From positions 1-22,343 of the IMG/VR virus record IMGVR_UViG_3300031857_001526: DNA of 22,343 nucleotides. One strand, written 5' to 3'. Shown here in pieces: positions 1-7,420 of this stretch (the stretch's first letter is position 1; every line of letters begins with the position of its first letter). Under the pieces are notes generated by a model, which did not search any database, was not told the origin of the DNA, and saw only the letters and a program-made list of their open reading frames with translations. The position numbers and the translations under genes were made by a program. This DNA comes from a virus.

Positions 1-184
1 GTTCCTTTCCCTGTTCCAGTATATCCTCCTTTCTCTTGCATTCATTTATCACTTCAATTAGTTGTTTGCTTAACTTGCCTCTTTTTATTATCATCTTACC
101 AAACTCATTAATGCAGTTCTTTTCTTTCTCTGTTTCGGGGTAAACCCGTTTACTTATCATGTCGGTAAGTTTCTTAATTTCCAT
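1..184 (-). CDS. Partial hypothetical phage protein, C-terminus beyond the left edge
   Basis: An open frame starts at an ATG on the minus strand (182-184) and runs without a stop to the window edge, giving about 61 codons. The N-terminus is MEIKKLTDMI and the peptide is rich in Lys and Glu, likely helical, with no signal peptide or membrane segment. It lies 95 bases downstream of the portal gene in the same direction, where phages often carry a small head-completion, protease or regulatory gene. Too little is visible to assign a family. Confidence 0.6.
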   Translation of the reverse strand, partial: MEIKKLTDMISKRVYPETEKEKNCINEFGKMIIKRGKLSKQLIEVINECKRKEDILEQGKE

Positions 185-279
185 TCTCTAAATGAATAAC
201 ACACATTTGATAGAAAACCATAGCATCTAAATTCGCTACTAAGGTCATGGGCAAATGAACTTCCATCAGTTCAAACCCG

Positions 280-1602
280 TTATAACTCGTCCAAATAATC
301 CTTTGTTGGTTGTACATCTTGCTCAATGGGTGCGTTTACATCTTCCAATAGTCCGTAATTGCCAGTAATAAGAAACTGCTCATGTTCTGCCTTTCCGCTT
401 TCCTCAAATCCTGTAAGCATTCTCAATTCTTTTGCATTGATAGCCCCACGGTCAAACATACCACTCCATACAGTCCACATCTTACTCAAGTCCTCTTGTA
501 ATTCAGGAATCGAACTAAAGTCAAAATCAACCACACCGTTTTTAAATGAAGGTGCTAAAACTCTGTTTAATTCATCCCTTAATGAGTTACACATCGGCAT
601 CACTAAATCCGTTACGAATTTCTTTTGCGCCCACTCTTTGTTGCTAAAACTTTGACCTGGTATTAATACGTCAGGGTCTATTCCTAAAGCTAAGGATATA
701 CGTTCTAAGGTTACTTGCTGGCTCTTTAATAACTCCATATCTACGCTGTCCTTTCCAATGTCTAAATAACCCCATTTGCCCTGTAAGGAAGCCACAGCAG
801 CTTTCATATCCTTATTGTTAATCTTCCTGTCAATAACCCCTTTTATTTGCGTAGCTTGTTCAGGGGTTAAGTCGGTGTATGTTTCGTTATAAAGAACACC
901 CTTTGCGCCTCCGTTTTGAAACATAGCCACAGCCGCTTCCATTGCATCGTTATCCTGTTGTAACCTTCTTTTAAGTGGGCTTAACGGGTCAAACCCTCTC
1001 ATGTGCGTTCTTTCGTAAGCATCAAATTCTGGGTTGAATGTTTTCCAATGAATTACGTCTTCTTTAGGGATTGATATTTGTGTTCCGTTAGCATCGAATA
1101 TGTAACCTAAAATGCCGTACAAATCCTGCGGGTCAGGAACTAACTCTATTTTGTCGGGTGGGATAATATACATTTCCAACACCCGACCTTTCTCAAAGCC
1201 GCCACGATTAAGCCATATAAAACATTCGCCTCTTAAAACGTAAAAAGCAAACACACCTTCCCAAAATGAATCAGCCCCTTGTACGGGGTTTGGTCGCATT
1301 ATCAATTTAGCGAAGTCGCTATCTTCAATTACTTCATCTACTGACTTTATTTTGTCCAGCAGCATCTTTTTTAAGTTGGGTGTGTACCAATAGGCTTTAA
1401 ACTTTTCGCCTTTCTGTTTGTAAACATACATCGGAACACCAGCCGCTTTTCTTGCTATCTTCTTAACGACTGTAAAAACAGTGTCATTATTTACAAAAGC
1501 ATCACTGTTCTTATCCCATTTAAAATAAGTAGGGGCTGCACCTATCTGCACCCCTTGAAATGTCATGCCTTTCTTCCTGAATAAATTAGTGAACCAACTC
1601 AT
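280..1602 (-). CDS. Phage portal protein, HK97 type
   Basis: A 440-residue protein that should form the dodecameric ring at the capsid vertex through which DNA is packaged and ejected. Its length and layout fit the HK97-like portal family: a basic N-terminus (MSWFTNLFRKKG), an early helix with a KKIARKAAGVP-type segment near residue 50, and a central part with RPNP, the FYVLRGECFIWLNRG stretch and the IPPDKIELVPD stretch. A C-terminal helical region has ISLALGIDPDVL followed by a long segment ending in an acidic tail. It begins directly after the large-terminase stop (TAA 1605-1603, ATG 1602-1600), so terminase and portal form one packaging operon. No frameshift is seen. Confidence 0.93.
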   Translation of the reverse strand: MSWFTNLFRKKGMTFQGVQIGAAPTYFKWDKNSDAFVNNDTVFTVVKKIARKAAGVPMYVYKQKGEKFKAYWYTPNLKKMLLDKIKSVDEVIEDSDFAKLIMRPNPVQGADSFWEGVFAFYVLRGECFIWLNRGGFEKGRVLEMYIIPPDKIELVPDPQDLYGILGYIFDANGTQISIPKEDVIHWKTFNPEFDAYERTHMRGFDPLSPLKRRLQQDNDAMEAAVAMFQNGGAKGVLYNETYTDLTPEQATQIKGVIDRKINNKDMKAAVASLQGKWGYLDIGKDSVDMELLKSQQVTLERISLALGIDPDVLIPGQSFSNKEWAQKKFVTDLVMPMCNSLRDELNRVLAPSFKNGVVDFDFSSIPELQEDLSKMWTVWSGMFDRGAINAKELRMLTGFEESGKAEHEQFLITGNYGLLEDVNAPIEQDVQPTKDYLDEL

Positions 1603-2781
1603 TTACATTGCTACCCATGTAGGGCTTTTAGTTGTTAATTTCGTAAACACAGCGTATCTTAAAGCATCTAAACTGTGGTCATTTTCTTTAACGGGTGCTT
1701 CATCTGCTGCTATATTCCCGTCTTTGTCTGTTTTCCACTTGTATGATTGCAATTCTCTTTTAATGTTTTCGCTGTTGTGAGTAACAAATAAAGGATAAGA
1801 CTTTAATTTCATAATACCGCCCCACACATCTTTTTCACTTGGCTTTGCGTTAAAACCGCATCTTGTTAATTCCTCTATTGTTTTTGGTTCTGCTGAATCA
1901 CAAAACAATTCATCACTCCTCGACAAATTTAACACCTTTAACTTGTTTACTAAGTCGCTTACTGTCAACTTGCTTTGATACAGCATTTCCTCAACATAGA
2001 TTGCACCTTCGTAATATTCAACTTTTACTAACGCAGTGGGTGCAGTATAACCAAAGTCCAAACCGTAAAAGATTTGTCCTTTGTTTGGCAGTTCTTTTAC
2101 TATCTTCCAAGCGGTGTAAATTAATTCTTTACTTGCACCACGTTCACCTAACCCGTACACCTTCCACATGAAATCATCGGGTAATTCTTTGTAGGATTCA
2201 ATGTATTCAACCTGAACAAGGGAGAGGTTATGTATGTTGTCTAAGTAAGTAGAATGTATTTTCTTATTCTTTGGATTGTCGGCTATGTCATACACCCATG
2301 AATTAAATTCGGCTGGATTCCAGTCCATGAAAATAGTTCCTGTGGTACGCATGGCTAACTGGTCAAATAACAGTTTAGATATTAGGTTTGCTTCGTTTAC
2401 AAAAAGAATATCCCTTGCAGGCCCTCTTGCCTTGCCTTCATCTTCTAAACCAAATAACTCAATATAAGAACCGTTGGTAAACTCATAAACAAAGTCAGTG
2501 TATCTGAAATTATTATCGTTCCACCATCCGCAATCTTCCATTATTAGTTTAAAATCACGATATGCACCCCGTTTAATGTGTGGTAAAGAGTGAGATACTA
2601 TTGAAATACGTGTGTTTGGAGTTGATTTAGCAAGTCCGCAAAGTAGTTGGATGATTGAGTAGGTTTTACCGCTTCGACTTCCTCCTTCGTTACAAATGAT
2701 TGAACAGCCGTCTAAATAGGCTGCGTAATTGGATTGAAATACAGGGGTTGTGTTAATTTCCTTTGGTTCTGAAACGTTCAT
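1603..2781 (-). CDS. terL: Phage terminase large subunit (packaging ATPase and nuclease)
   Basis: 392 residues, the usual size for the PBSX/XtmB-like (Terminase_3) group. The ATPase half has a Walker A motif GGSRSGKT at residues 33-40 and a Walker B-like ILFVNEA near 124-130. The RNase H-like nuclease half shows GLDFGYT (Asp241), FCDSAEP (Asp294) and DHSLDALRYA (Asp367 and Asp371), the acidic residues expected to bind metal. It docks on the portal, pumps DNA and cuts the concatemer. The start overlaps the upstream small-terminase gene by 29 bases and the stop abuts the portal start. All key motifs are intact. Confidence 0.95.
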   Translation of the reverse strand: MNVSEPKEINTTPVFQSNYAAYLDGCSIICNEGGSRSGKTYSIIQLLCGLAKSTPNTRISIVSHSLPHIKRGAYRDFKLIMEDCGWWNDNNFRYTDFVYEFTNGSYIELFGLEDEGKARGPARDILFVNEANLISKLLFDQLAMRTTGTIFMDWNPAEFNSWVYDIADNPKNKKIHSTYLDNIHNLSLVQVEYIESYKELPDDFMWKVYGLGERGASKELIYTAWKIVKELPNKGQIFYGLDFGYTAPTALVKVEYYEGAIYVEEMLYQSKLTVSDLVNKLKVLNLSRSDELFCDSAEPKTIEELTRCGFNAKPSEKDVWGGIMKLKSYPLFVTHNSENIKRELQSYKWKTDKDGNIAADEAPVKENDHSLDALRYAVFTKLTTKSPTWVAM

Positions 2782-3166
2782 CCAGTTTGAATATTACGGG
2801 CTTGTCCTGACTGCCTTCATGCTCTATTGTTTGTTTGTCCGACCATCCTAAGTTCTTTAATGCGAAGATTGCACCTGTTGGACTCATAGCTGTTTGCAGC
2901 ATTTCTTCGTATTCCTTTTCGATTAAAGTTCTTGCTTTTTTAATAGTGTAAGTAAACCCTTCCTTTGCTTCGTAGTCGTAAAAGGATTGACGGCTTTCAA
3001 ATCCTAAGTGAAGCACAAGCCCTGTGATAGTTGGAACGGGTAATGTAACGGCTTGTTGATTGGGTGCTTTGCCTATGATTACGGTTCTTTCCTTTATCCC
3101 GTTTTCAAAGTAATCTTGAATAGCTGCTTCCAGTTCTTCGGGTGTATTGTACATTGGCGGCCTCAT
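2753..3166 (-). CDS. terS: Terminase small subunit, gp3-like
   Basis: 137 residues. The central and C-terminal part (YEEMLQTAMSPTGAIFALKN followed by LGWSDKQ) is the signature of the gp3-like DNA-packaging family of phage small terminases. The N-terminal part (TPEELEAAIQDYFE, then a GLVLHLGFESRQSFYDYE segment) looks like the helix-turn-helix that recognises the packaging site. TerS binds phage DNA and stimulates TerL. The ATG (3166-3164) overlaps the TGA of the gene before it (3165-3163), and its 3' end overlaps terL. The gp3 type is known from headful-packaging phages, which fits the circular-permutation inference. Confidence 0.85.
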   Translation of the reverse strand: MRPPMYNTPEELEAAIQDYFENGIKERTVIIGKAPNQQAVTLPVPTITGLVLHLGFESRQSFYDYEAKEGFTYTIKKARTLIEKEYEEMLQTAMSPTGAIFALKNLGWSDKQTIEHEGSQDKPVIFKLDERFRTKGN

Positions 3167-3549
3167 GCAAATATTTTTAACTGTTTCCCATCTTTTCGTG
3201 GTTTAATATCTTGACTTTCAAACTTTTGCATTTCCACGTTGAAACGGCTTTTAATGTATGCTAAATCTGTTTTTAAATCTTGGTCTTTTCTTCTTAGATA
3301 CATTCGCCTGATTACCTGATACACCGTTTTAGGGTATTTGTGGCAAGGCATTGTATGTCTTATAAGTCTTTGTGGTGCGTTTAAGTCGTTAAAGCAAAAC
3401 CATGTGTAAAGGTATCTTGACCTGTCATAGTCTTTACTTTCGCCTTGTTCTGTAAATTTAGGAGTGTTGAACTCCTTACTGATGATTTCAGCAGCTATAT
3501 TACATAGTTCAAAGCGTGTTAAACTATCCACGAAGTCAAATATAAGCAT
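3163..3549 (-). CDS. Small protein with possible DnaA-domain-IV-like fold, first gene of packaging operon
   Basis: 128 residues, no signal peptide or membrane segment, strongly basic C-terminus (KPRKDGKQLKIFA). Residues about 45-105 contain RYLYTWFCF, then PKTVYQVIRRMYLRRK, then DLKTDLAYIKSRF. This spacing resembles the C-terminal DNA-binding domain of DnaA, in which a conserved motif near the recognition helix precedes a long final helix. The family assignment is an inference from pattern, not certain. It opens the leftward packaging operon opposite the early operon, so a role in DNA recognition or late-gene control is plausible. Confidence 0.6.
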   Translation of the reverse strand: MLIFDFVDSLTRFELCNIAAEIISKEFNTPKFTEQGESKDYDRSRYLYTWFCFNDLNAPQRLIRHTMPCHKYPKTVYQVIRRMYLRRKDQDLKTDLAYIKSRFNVEMQKFESQDIKPRKDGKQLKIFA

Positions 3550-3597
3550 AATTTATCAACTTTCAAATATTTCTGAAATAATAAAATAAAAAAAATA

Positions 3598-3639
3598 TTG
3601 AAAAAGTATTGCACAATTAAAAAATGTGCTTTATATTTG
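3598..3639 (+). promoter_or_regulatory. Bacteroidota-type promoter for the early operon
   Basis: TTG at 3609-3611 and TATATTTG at 3632-3639 are separated by 20 bases, matching the TTG-N19/20-TAnnTTTG consensus of the Bacteroidota primary sigma factor. The 16-mer TTGAAAAAGTATTGCA (3598-3613) covers the -33 element and recurs exactly at the promoter near 9615. The first rightward gene starts at 3676, leaving a leader of about 30 bases. Confidence 0.75.
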
Positions 3640-3675
3640 CTATGTCATTAAAACTTAAACTTAAAACCTAAACAA

Positions 3676-3969
3676 ATGAAACATGAACAATTTGAGCTAA
3701 TTATCTCACGCTCACATTTCCGCAACTGGAACTTCGTTTTAGAACCTACCGTTATCGTGGATTACCAATTTCAAGAGGAAAAGTATTTTATCGAATACGT
3801 TTCTTTAACCCCTGAAATTATGTTACAGCTTCGCCCTACTGCAATCCTTGACATTTTAGAAGAAGTAAACAAAGCCGTACACGAAAGGGTAATGGACGGG
3901 CTGAATGATAATTTTATGTACTTACTGGACAGAGTAGGCGTTAACCAAAAAGAAAGGGGGGAAGAATGA
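3676..3969 (+). CDS. Hypothetical protein, first early gene
   Basis: 97 residues starting at the first ATG downstream of the promoter. It is acidic to neutral and mostly helical in the second half (residues about 50-90, with LRPTAILDILEEVNKAVHER), without cysteines, signal peptide or membrane segment. I do not recognise the family. It is the first gene transcribed in the rightward operon, a position phages often use for host-takeover or anti-defence proteins, but nothing in the sequence shows that directly. Its TGA overlaps the ATG of the next gene (3966-3969), so the two are probably translated together. Confidence 0.7.
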   Translation: MKHEQFELIISRSHFRNWNFVLEPTVIVDYQFQEEKYFIEYVSLTPEIMLQLRPTAILDILEEVNKAVHERVMDGLNDNFMYLLDRVGVNQKERGEE

Positions 3970-4508
3970 TTACAGGAATATTTGGCATTGCCACGATAAT
4001 AATTGTTATCTTTATTTGGTGCTTCTATAAAGGCGTTATTCAACCTCAACAGGAGTTTAAAAAGTATCAGCAAGAGAAAAGAAAATTTAAAGCCTTTGTG
4101 GTTGGGTTGGTTTTATCAGTTAGTTCTTATGGTCAATTTGTGGAGTTAGCCCCTACTCTTACCAATGGAAGATTGGGAATGGAATTGCAGGTTGGTGTAA
4201 GGGTAGGGGATTTTTTTACATCAGTTGGCTATGTGGCAATGCTTAACGCATCACAGCCAGCACTATTTAACGCAAGAACAGGAGTGGTATTGAATAAGAA
4301 CGGCAACAATAAGTATTTGATTTATGCAGGTGGGGTTCGTGTATTGAAGTCAACCGACTACAAAGAACAAAACTACTACACTTGGCAGGTGGGTGGGCAA
4401 TGGCATTTTGCTTACTATGACAGGGGAACATTTTATGTAACTGGTATTTATTCCCCTAAGTTCATCAGCTACGGTATTGGAATGAGTTACAACCTATTTA
4501 AAGATTAA
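3966..4508 (+). CDS. Membrane-anchored or secreted outer-membrane-like protein
   Basis: 180 residues with two hydrophobic segments. The first (about 5-22, GIFGIATIIIVIFIWCF) is a plain membrane helix. After a charged linker (QQEFKKYQQEKRKFK) comes a second segment (about 43-56, AFVVGLVLSVSSYGQ) that looks exactly like a signal peptide ending in a SYGQ cleavage region. The remainder has alternating polar/aromatic strands and ends with GIGMSYNLFKD, the aromatic-rich end typical of outer-membrane beta-barrels. It could be a fusion of two small genes or a barrel with a long leader. A role in altering the host surface, for example superinfection exclusion, is inference only. Confidence 0.65.
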   Translation: MITGIFGIATIIIVIFIWCFYKGVIQPQQEFKKYQQEKRKFKAFVVGLVLSVSSYGQFVELAPTLTNGRLGMELQVGVRVGDFFTSVGYVAMLNASQPALFNARTGVVLNKNGNNKYLIYAGGVRVLKSTDYKEQNYYTWQVGGQWHFAYYDRGTFYVTGIYSPKFISYGIGMSYNLFKD

Positions 4509-4758
4509 ATTTTTCTCATACAGTAGTTTAGGTTTAGTTAACGTACCCTTTATTCTTATCGGGTACTACTTTAAAAAAACAGGAGGTTATATGAAGTAGC
4601 ATAGTAAGCCCTTTGCCTACTTTTTAACCGAAAGATTGTCAACAGCAGAGGGCTTTTAAAATTATTAGGGGCGGTTAATCAAATTTAAAAACAGTTAGTA
4701 AGGTTATTAAAAATGGTTTCTAACAGCCGCCCCTTTTTTAAACATCAAAATTTATAAC
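4509..4758 (+). other. 250-base intergenic leader with three long-loop hairpins and a minimal ORF
   Basis: This stretch lacks a substantial gene but has three inverted pairs: GTACCC 4543-4548 with GGGTAC 4561-4566; AAGCCCT 4606-4612 with AGGGCTT 4649-4655; and AGGGGCGG 4667-4674 with CCGCCCCT 4727-4734. An AGGAGG at 4581-4586 stands 4 bases before ATG-AAG-TAG (4591-4599), a two-codon ORF. No clear TAnnTTTG promoter is visible. It may act as an attenuator or structured leader in front of the recombination genes. Confidence 0.45.
4667..4740 (+). terminator. Terminator-like stem with long loop and T-run
   Basis: AGGGGCGG (4667-4674) can pair with CCGCCCCT (4727-4734) and is followed at once by a run of six T (4734-4739). 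The 52-base loop is long for an intrinsic terminator, so it could work as an attenuator or an RNA-processing element instead. It sits 20 bases before the ERF gene. Confidence 0.4.
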
Positions 4759-5292
4759 ATGAAACAGTTAATTGAAATTCAAAACGAACTGAAAGCTCCC
4801 AAAAACCAGTTCAATTCTTTCGGGAAGTACAAGTACCGTTCACAGGAAGACATTTTAGAGGCTCTTAAACCGCTTTTAAAAAAACATGGTTGCTCACTTA
4901 CTATTTCAGATGAAATAAAAAAAGCTGGCAGTATTGTTTATGTAGAGGCCACAGCTACTATAATCACCGCAGATGAAATTGTAAAAGTAAACGCACAGGC
5001 AGGTATTGACCCAAACAGAAAGGGAATGGATATAGCCCAGTGTTTCGGTTCATCCTCCAGTTACGCCCGTAAATACGCTTTAAACGGTTTGTTTTTAATT
5101 GATGATACCAAAGATGCTGACAGCACCAACACACACGAAGATAATACAGATACTACAAAATGGGTGAAATTAGTAAGTAATTGTGGAACTGCTAAAGAGT
5201 TATCTGAATTATACGAAGTAAATAAGTCAGAAATCGGTAACGATACATCCATTTTAAAAGTATTTTCAACCCGTAAATCACAGTTAAAATGA
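4759..5292 (+). CDS. erf: ERF-family single-strand DNA annealing protein
   Basis: 177 residues. The N-terminal part (FNSFGKYKYRSQEDILEALK, then a PLLKKHG segment) and the segment QAGIDPNRKGMDIAQCFGSS followed by SSYARKYALNGLFLIDD are hallmarks of the ERF superfamily of phage recombinases, which anneal complementary single strands during phage recombination and genome circularisation. The C-terminal 40 residues after the acidic TNTHEDNTDTTK linker are probably a separate protein-interaction tail. The stop overlaps the ATG of a PD-(D/E)XK nuclease (5289-5292), the usual exonuclease/annealase pairing. Confidence 0.9.
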   Translation: MKQLIEIQNELKAPKNQFNSFGKYKYRSQEDILEALKPLLKKHGCSLTISDEIKKAGSIVYVEATATIITADEIVKVNAQAGIDPNRKGMDIAQCFGSSSSYARKYALNGLFLIDDTKDADSTNTHEDNTDTTKWVKLVSNCGTAKELSELYEVNKSEIGNDTSILKVFSTRKSQLK

Positions 5293-5948
5293 GATACAGA
5301 TGTTCAAGATTAGGCGATATTATGACAGGCAGCAGGGATAAAAGCGACCCATTAGGTGAAACCTGCAAAGCATACTTAGATGAAATTATTATTTTTAAAA
5401 AGTACGGCATCAAAAAAAATATTGAATCTAAGTATTTAGAGAAAGGGATTTTGATGGAAATGGATTCAATAGGGTTGCTTTTATCAGTAGATAATATTAT
5501 CTACTCAAAAAACGAAGAAAGGTTTGATAATGGTGTACTGACTGGCGAACCTGACATAATACATGAAGATAAAATAATTGACATAAAAAGTTCATGGGAT
5601 TTATTTAGTCATTTAAAAAACAAAAAAATTAACCCTAAATATGAATGGCAAGTATTGGGTTACATGGAACTTACAGGATTACGCAAAGCAGAGGTTATTC
5701 ATGTTCTTGTAGATACACCAGATACTATGATTGAAGATGAAATAAGAAGATTAAGTTGGAAATTAGGTATGTTAGAAGTTCCCGAAGAAATACAAGAAGA
5801 AATAAGAAACAATATGATATTTAAACAAGTACCTATTAATGAAAGAGTAATCCGTTTTGAAGTACAATATTCACAGGAAAAAATTGACCAGCTTTACAAC
5901 AAACTTGAATTATGCAATCAGTATATTTTTAATCAATTAAACAAATAA
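5289..5948 (+). CDS. PD-(D/E)XK phage exonuclease, recombination partner of ERF
   Basis: 219 residues. The catalytic core is visible as GEPDII (about residues 94-99) followed by KIIDIKSSWD (about 103-112), the Asp...(Asp)-x-Lys arrangement of the PD-(D/E)XK superfamily, preceded by an EKGILMEMDSI helix contributing an upstream acidic residue. It then has WQVLGYMELTGL, as in YqaJ/lambda-exonuclease-like and PDDEXK phage proteins. It likely resects duplex ends to give the single strands bound by the ERF protein encoded just upstream. Start chosen at the ATG overlapping the erf stop. The substrate is inferred from context. Confidence 0.8.
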   Translation: MRYRCSRLGDIMTGSRDKSDPLGETCKAYLDEIIIFKKYGIKKNIESKYLEKGILMEMDSIGLLLSVDNIIYSKNEERFDNGVLTGEPDIIHEDKIIDIKSSWDLFSHLKNKKINPKYEWQVLGYMELTGLRKAEVIHVLVDTPDTMIEDEIRRLSWKLGMLEVPEEIQEEIRNNMIFKQVPINERVIRFEVQYSQEKIDQLYNKLELCNQYIFNQLNK

Positions 5949-5949
5949 C

Positions 5950-6171
5950 ATGGCAGACTACACAAACACTGGTGCGCTGTTCACCAATGACAAAAAAGGC
6001 AACGACAAAGCCCCCGATTACAAAGGGAAAATTAATCTTAACGGTACTGACTACGATTTAGCTGGATGGAAGAAACAAGGCAAGAACGGAACTTTCCTTA
6101 GTCTTAAAATTTCAGAGCCTTACAACAAAGAAAACAAAGCTGCAAAAGTAGCAACTGACCTTCCATTTTAA
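5950..6171 (+). CDS. Small DUF736-like protein
   Basis: 73 residues. The pattern NTGALFTNDKKGNDKAPDYK, then a short strand and DLAGWKKQGKNGTFLSLKIS, closely follows the layout of DUF736 proteins (a TGxF strand, ...APDY..., AWKK...G..YLSVKL.P), which are small beta-rich proteins common on mobile elements and phages. The biochemical role of that family is not established. Position between a recombination exonuclease and NinG suggests a DNA-binding accessory, possibly SSB-like, but that is inference. It starts one base after the upstream stop. Confidence 0.65.
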   Translation: MADYTNTGALFTNDKKGNDKAPDYKGKINLNGTDYDLAGWKKQGKNGTFLSLKISEPYNKENKAAKVATDLPF

Positions 6172-6174
6172 TCT

Positions 6175-6534
6175 ATGAAGAAAACCACGCTCCCTAAATT
6201 AACCAAGAAAGCACAGGAAGTATTTAACAGGTTTATCCGTGAAAGAGATAAAGAAAGAGGCTGCATAAGTTGTGGTTCAGATATTAACCACGCTGGCCAC
6301 TACTTTGCAGCAGGTTCACATTCTGCACTTCGATTTGATGAAATGAACGTAAACGGCCAATGTGTTGGCTGTAATTGCTACAAACACGGGAACTTAATTT
6401 ATTACAGGCGTGGCTTAGTTAATCGGTACGGTGAACTAATGGTGGAACAAATGGAACGGCAAGCTATTGAAACAAGGGTTAAAAAATGGAGCAGGGAAGA
6501 ATTAGAATTTATCATTAAAAAATACAAAACATGA
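6175..6534 (+). CDS. ninG: NinG/Rap-like recombination endonuclease
   Basis: 119 residues. Zinc-ligand pattern Cys30-x2-Cys33, His39/His42, then Cys63-x2-Cys66 (CVGCNCYKHGN) around an HNH-like fold, with NHAGHYFAAGSHSALRFDE, is characteristic of phage NinG (Rap) proteins. In lambda, Rap is a structure-specific endonuclease that cuts recombination intermediates. It is shorter than lambda NinG but keeps the core. Its TGA overlaps the ATG of the next gene (6531-6534). It completes a recombination set with ERF and the PD-(D/E)XK nuclease. Confidence 0.88.
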   Translation: MKKTTLPKLTKKAQEVFNRFIRERDKERGCISCGSDINHAGHYFAAGSHSALRFDEMNVNGQCVGCNCYKHGNLIYYRRGLVNRYGELMVEQMERQAIETRVKKWSREELEFIIKKYKT

Positions 6535-6722
6535 AATCAGCAACTGAAAAAATCTTAACCGACCTCAAAGCAGGTCGCAAAGTATCAGCACTTGACGGAT
6601 TTACCAAGTACAACACCGTTCGATTAGGTGGCCTTATCCATCAACTTAGAAGGCAAGGGCATAACATTCAAACCCAAATCGTAAAAAAGAAAAATAAACA
6701 ATACGCAATTTACACATTATGA
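6531..6722 (+). CDS. Small winged-helix/HTH protein
   Basis: 63 residues: TEKILTDLKAGRKVSALDGF, then NTVRLGGLIHQLRRQGHNI and QTQIVKKKNKQYAIYTL. This is the compact helix-turn-helix plus beta-wing seen in short phage HTH proteins (the PF14090-like group): a length-determining helix, a recognition helix in RLGGLIHQLRRQG, and a two-strand wing. It is likely a DNA-binding accessory or regulator in the replication region. Both ends are ATGA overlaps with neighbouring genes, so it is translated as part of the operon. The target is unknown. Confidence 0.75.
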   Translation: MKSATEKILTDLKAGRKVSALDGFTKYNTVRLGGLIHQLRRQGHNIQTQIVKKKNKQYAIYTL

Positions 6723-7201
6723 CAGCAGACGAATTTAAAAAAGAACTGTTTTGGACTTTTAATCTCAACCTAACCAAAGAAGGTGAGGCTAAACTGGACA
6801 AATTAATTGAACGGATTACAAAAGCACGTATTGAACAAAAGCACATCTACATTACTGGGAGGCCAAAAGTAAGACCATCAGAAGAAGAAGTTAATGGGTT
6901 GATTAACAAGTATTGTGAAATACACGGAACTACTTACAAAGACTTTTTCAGGCAAACGGGTTACAGGGTAGGTAAAGAAAAAATCAGTTCTGCAAGATGC
7001 GATGTTTGTAGAGAAATTAAAGTAAAATATCCACATTTGGTACTGGGTGATATAGCCCTTTTGATAGGAAAAAAAAGAACCAACCACACCACGATTGGAT
7101 ATTACTTATACTCTTGTAAATCAATAACAGTTAATCTACCCTTACAAGGTGCGAAATACGTTAAATACAAACGACATGAAAGAAAAAATCAGGCAGCTTA
7201 A
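6719..7201 (+). CDS. Putative DNA-binding protein with DnaA-domain-IV-like C-terminus
   Basis: 160 residues. The C-terminal third (ARCDVCREIKVKYPHLVLGD, IALLIGKKRTNHTTIGYYLY) resembles DnaA domain IV: a helix, then an LxxIALLIGK helix, then the (D/N)HTT loop-helix that reads the DnaA box. The N-terminal part carries a helical segment (FKKELFWTFNLNLTKEGEAK) and a conserved central EEEVNGLINKYCEIHG stretch. A role in origin recognition or phage replication control is plausible, as it lies between recombination and helicase-loading genes. No ATPase domain is present, so it is not a complete DnaA. The ATG overlaps the upstream stop by 4 bases. Confidence 0.65.
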   Translation: MTADEFKKELFWTFNLNLTKEGEAKLDKLIERITKARIEQKHIYITGRPKVRPSEEEVNGLINKYCEIHGTTYKDFFRQTGYRVGKEKISSARCDVCREIKVKYPHLVLGDIALLIGKKRTNHTTIGYYLYSCKSITVNLPLQGAKYVKYKRHERKNQAA

Positions 7202-7394
7202 CACTAAAGAAATGACTTCAATCCAAATTGCACAAGCATTAGGTAAAAAAGTTACAACGGTAAGGAGTTACTTGGACAAATTTCACATCCCCTACAAAAA
7301 GAAGTTTAGCCGCACGCCACGAATTGAAACGTGTGCAACGGGTGAACTGTTTACATGGGAACTTATGATGGATGATATTATTTTTTGTGCTTAA
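7176..7394 (+). CDS. Small HTH protein
   Basis: 72 residues from the ATG at 7176. A GTG at 7149 would extend it by nine residues but deepen the overlap with the previous gene. The sequence KEKIRQLNTKEMTSIQIAQA then LGKKVTTVRSYLDKFHIPYK is a plain helix-turn-helix: an Ile-Ala-Gln-Ala-Leu-Gly turn with a recognition helix TTVRSYLDKF, similar to resolvase or sigma-region-4 HTH units. It is probably a DNA-binding regulator. It is the last gene before the promoter and structured leader at 7385-7500. Confidence 0.7.
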   Translation: MKEKIRQLNTKEMTSIQIAQALGKKVTTVRSYLDKFHIPYKKKFSRTPRIETCATGELFTWELMMDDIIFCA

Positions 7395-7414
7395 TGGAAA
7401 ATTATTTATATTTG
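7385..7414 (+). promoter_or_regulatory. Bacteroidota-type promoter for the replication genes
   Basis: TTG (7385-7387) and TATATTTG (7407-7414) are separated by 19 bases, a consensus match. It overlaps the end of the upstream HTH gene and precedes a leader of about 85 bases before the gene at 7507. Confidence 0.65.
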
Positions 7415-7420
7415 TAAAAA

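Noticed and set aside
359-2467. Open frames on the plus strand opposite portal and terminase
   Set aside because: They are antisense shadows of well-supported genes, with no family features and Ser/Leu/Cys-rich composition.
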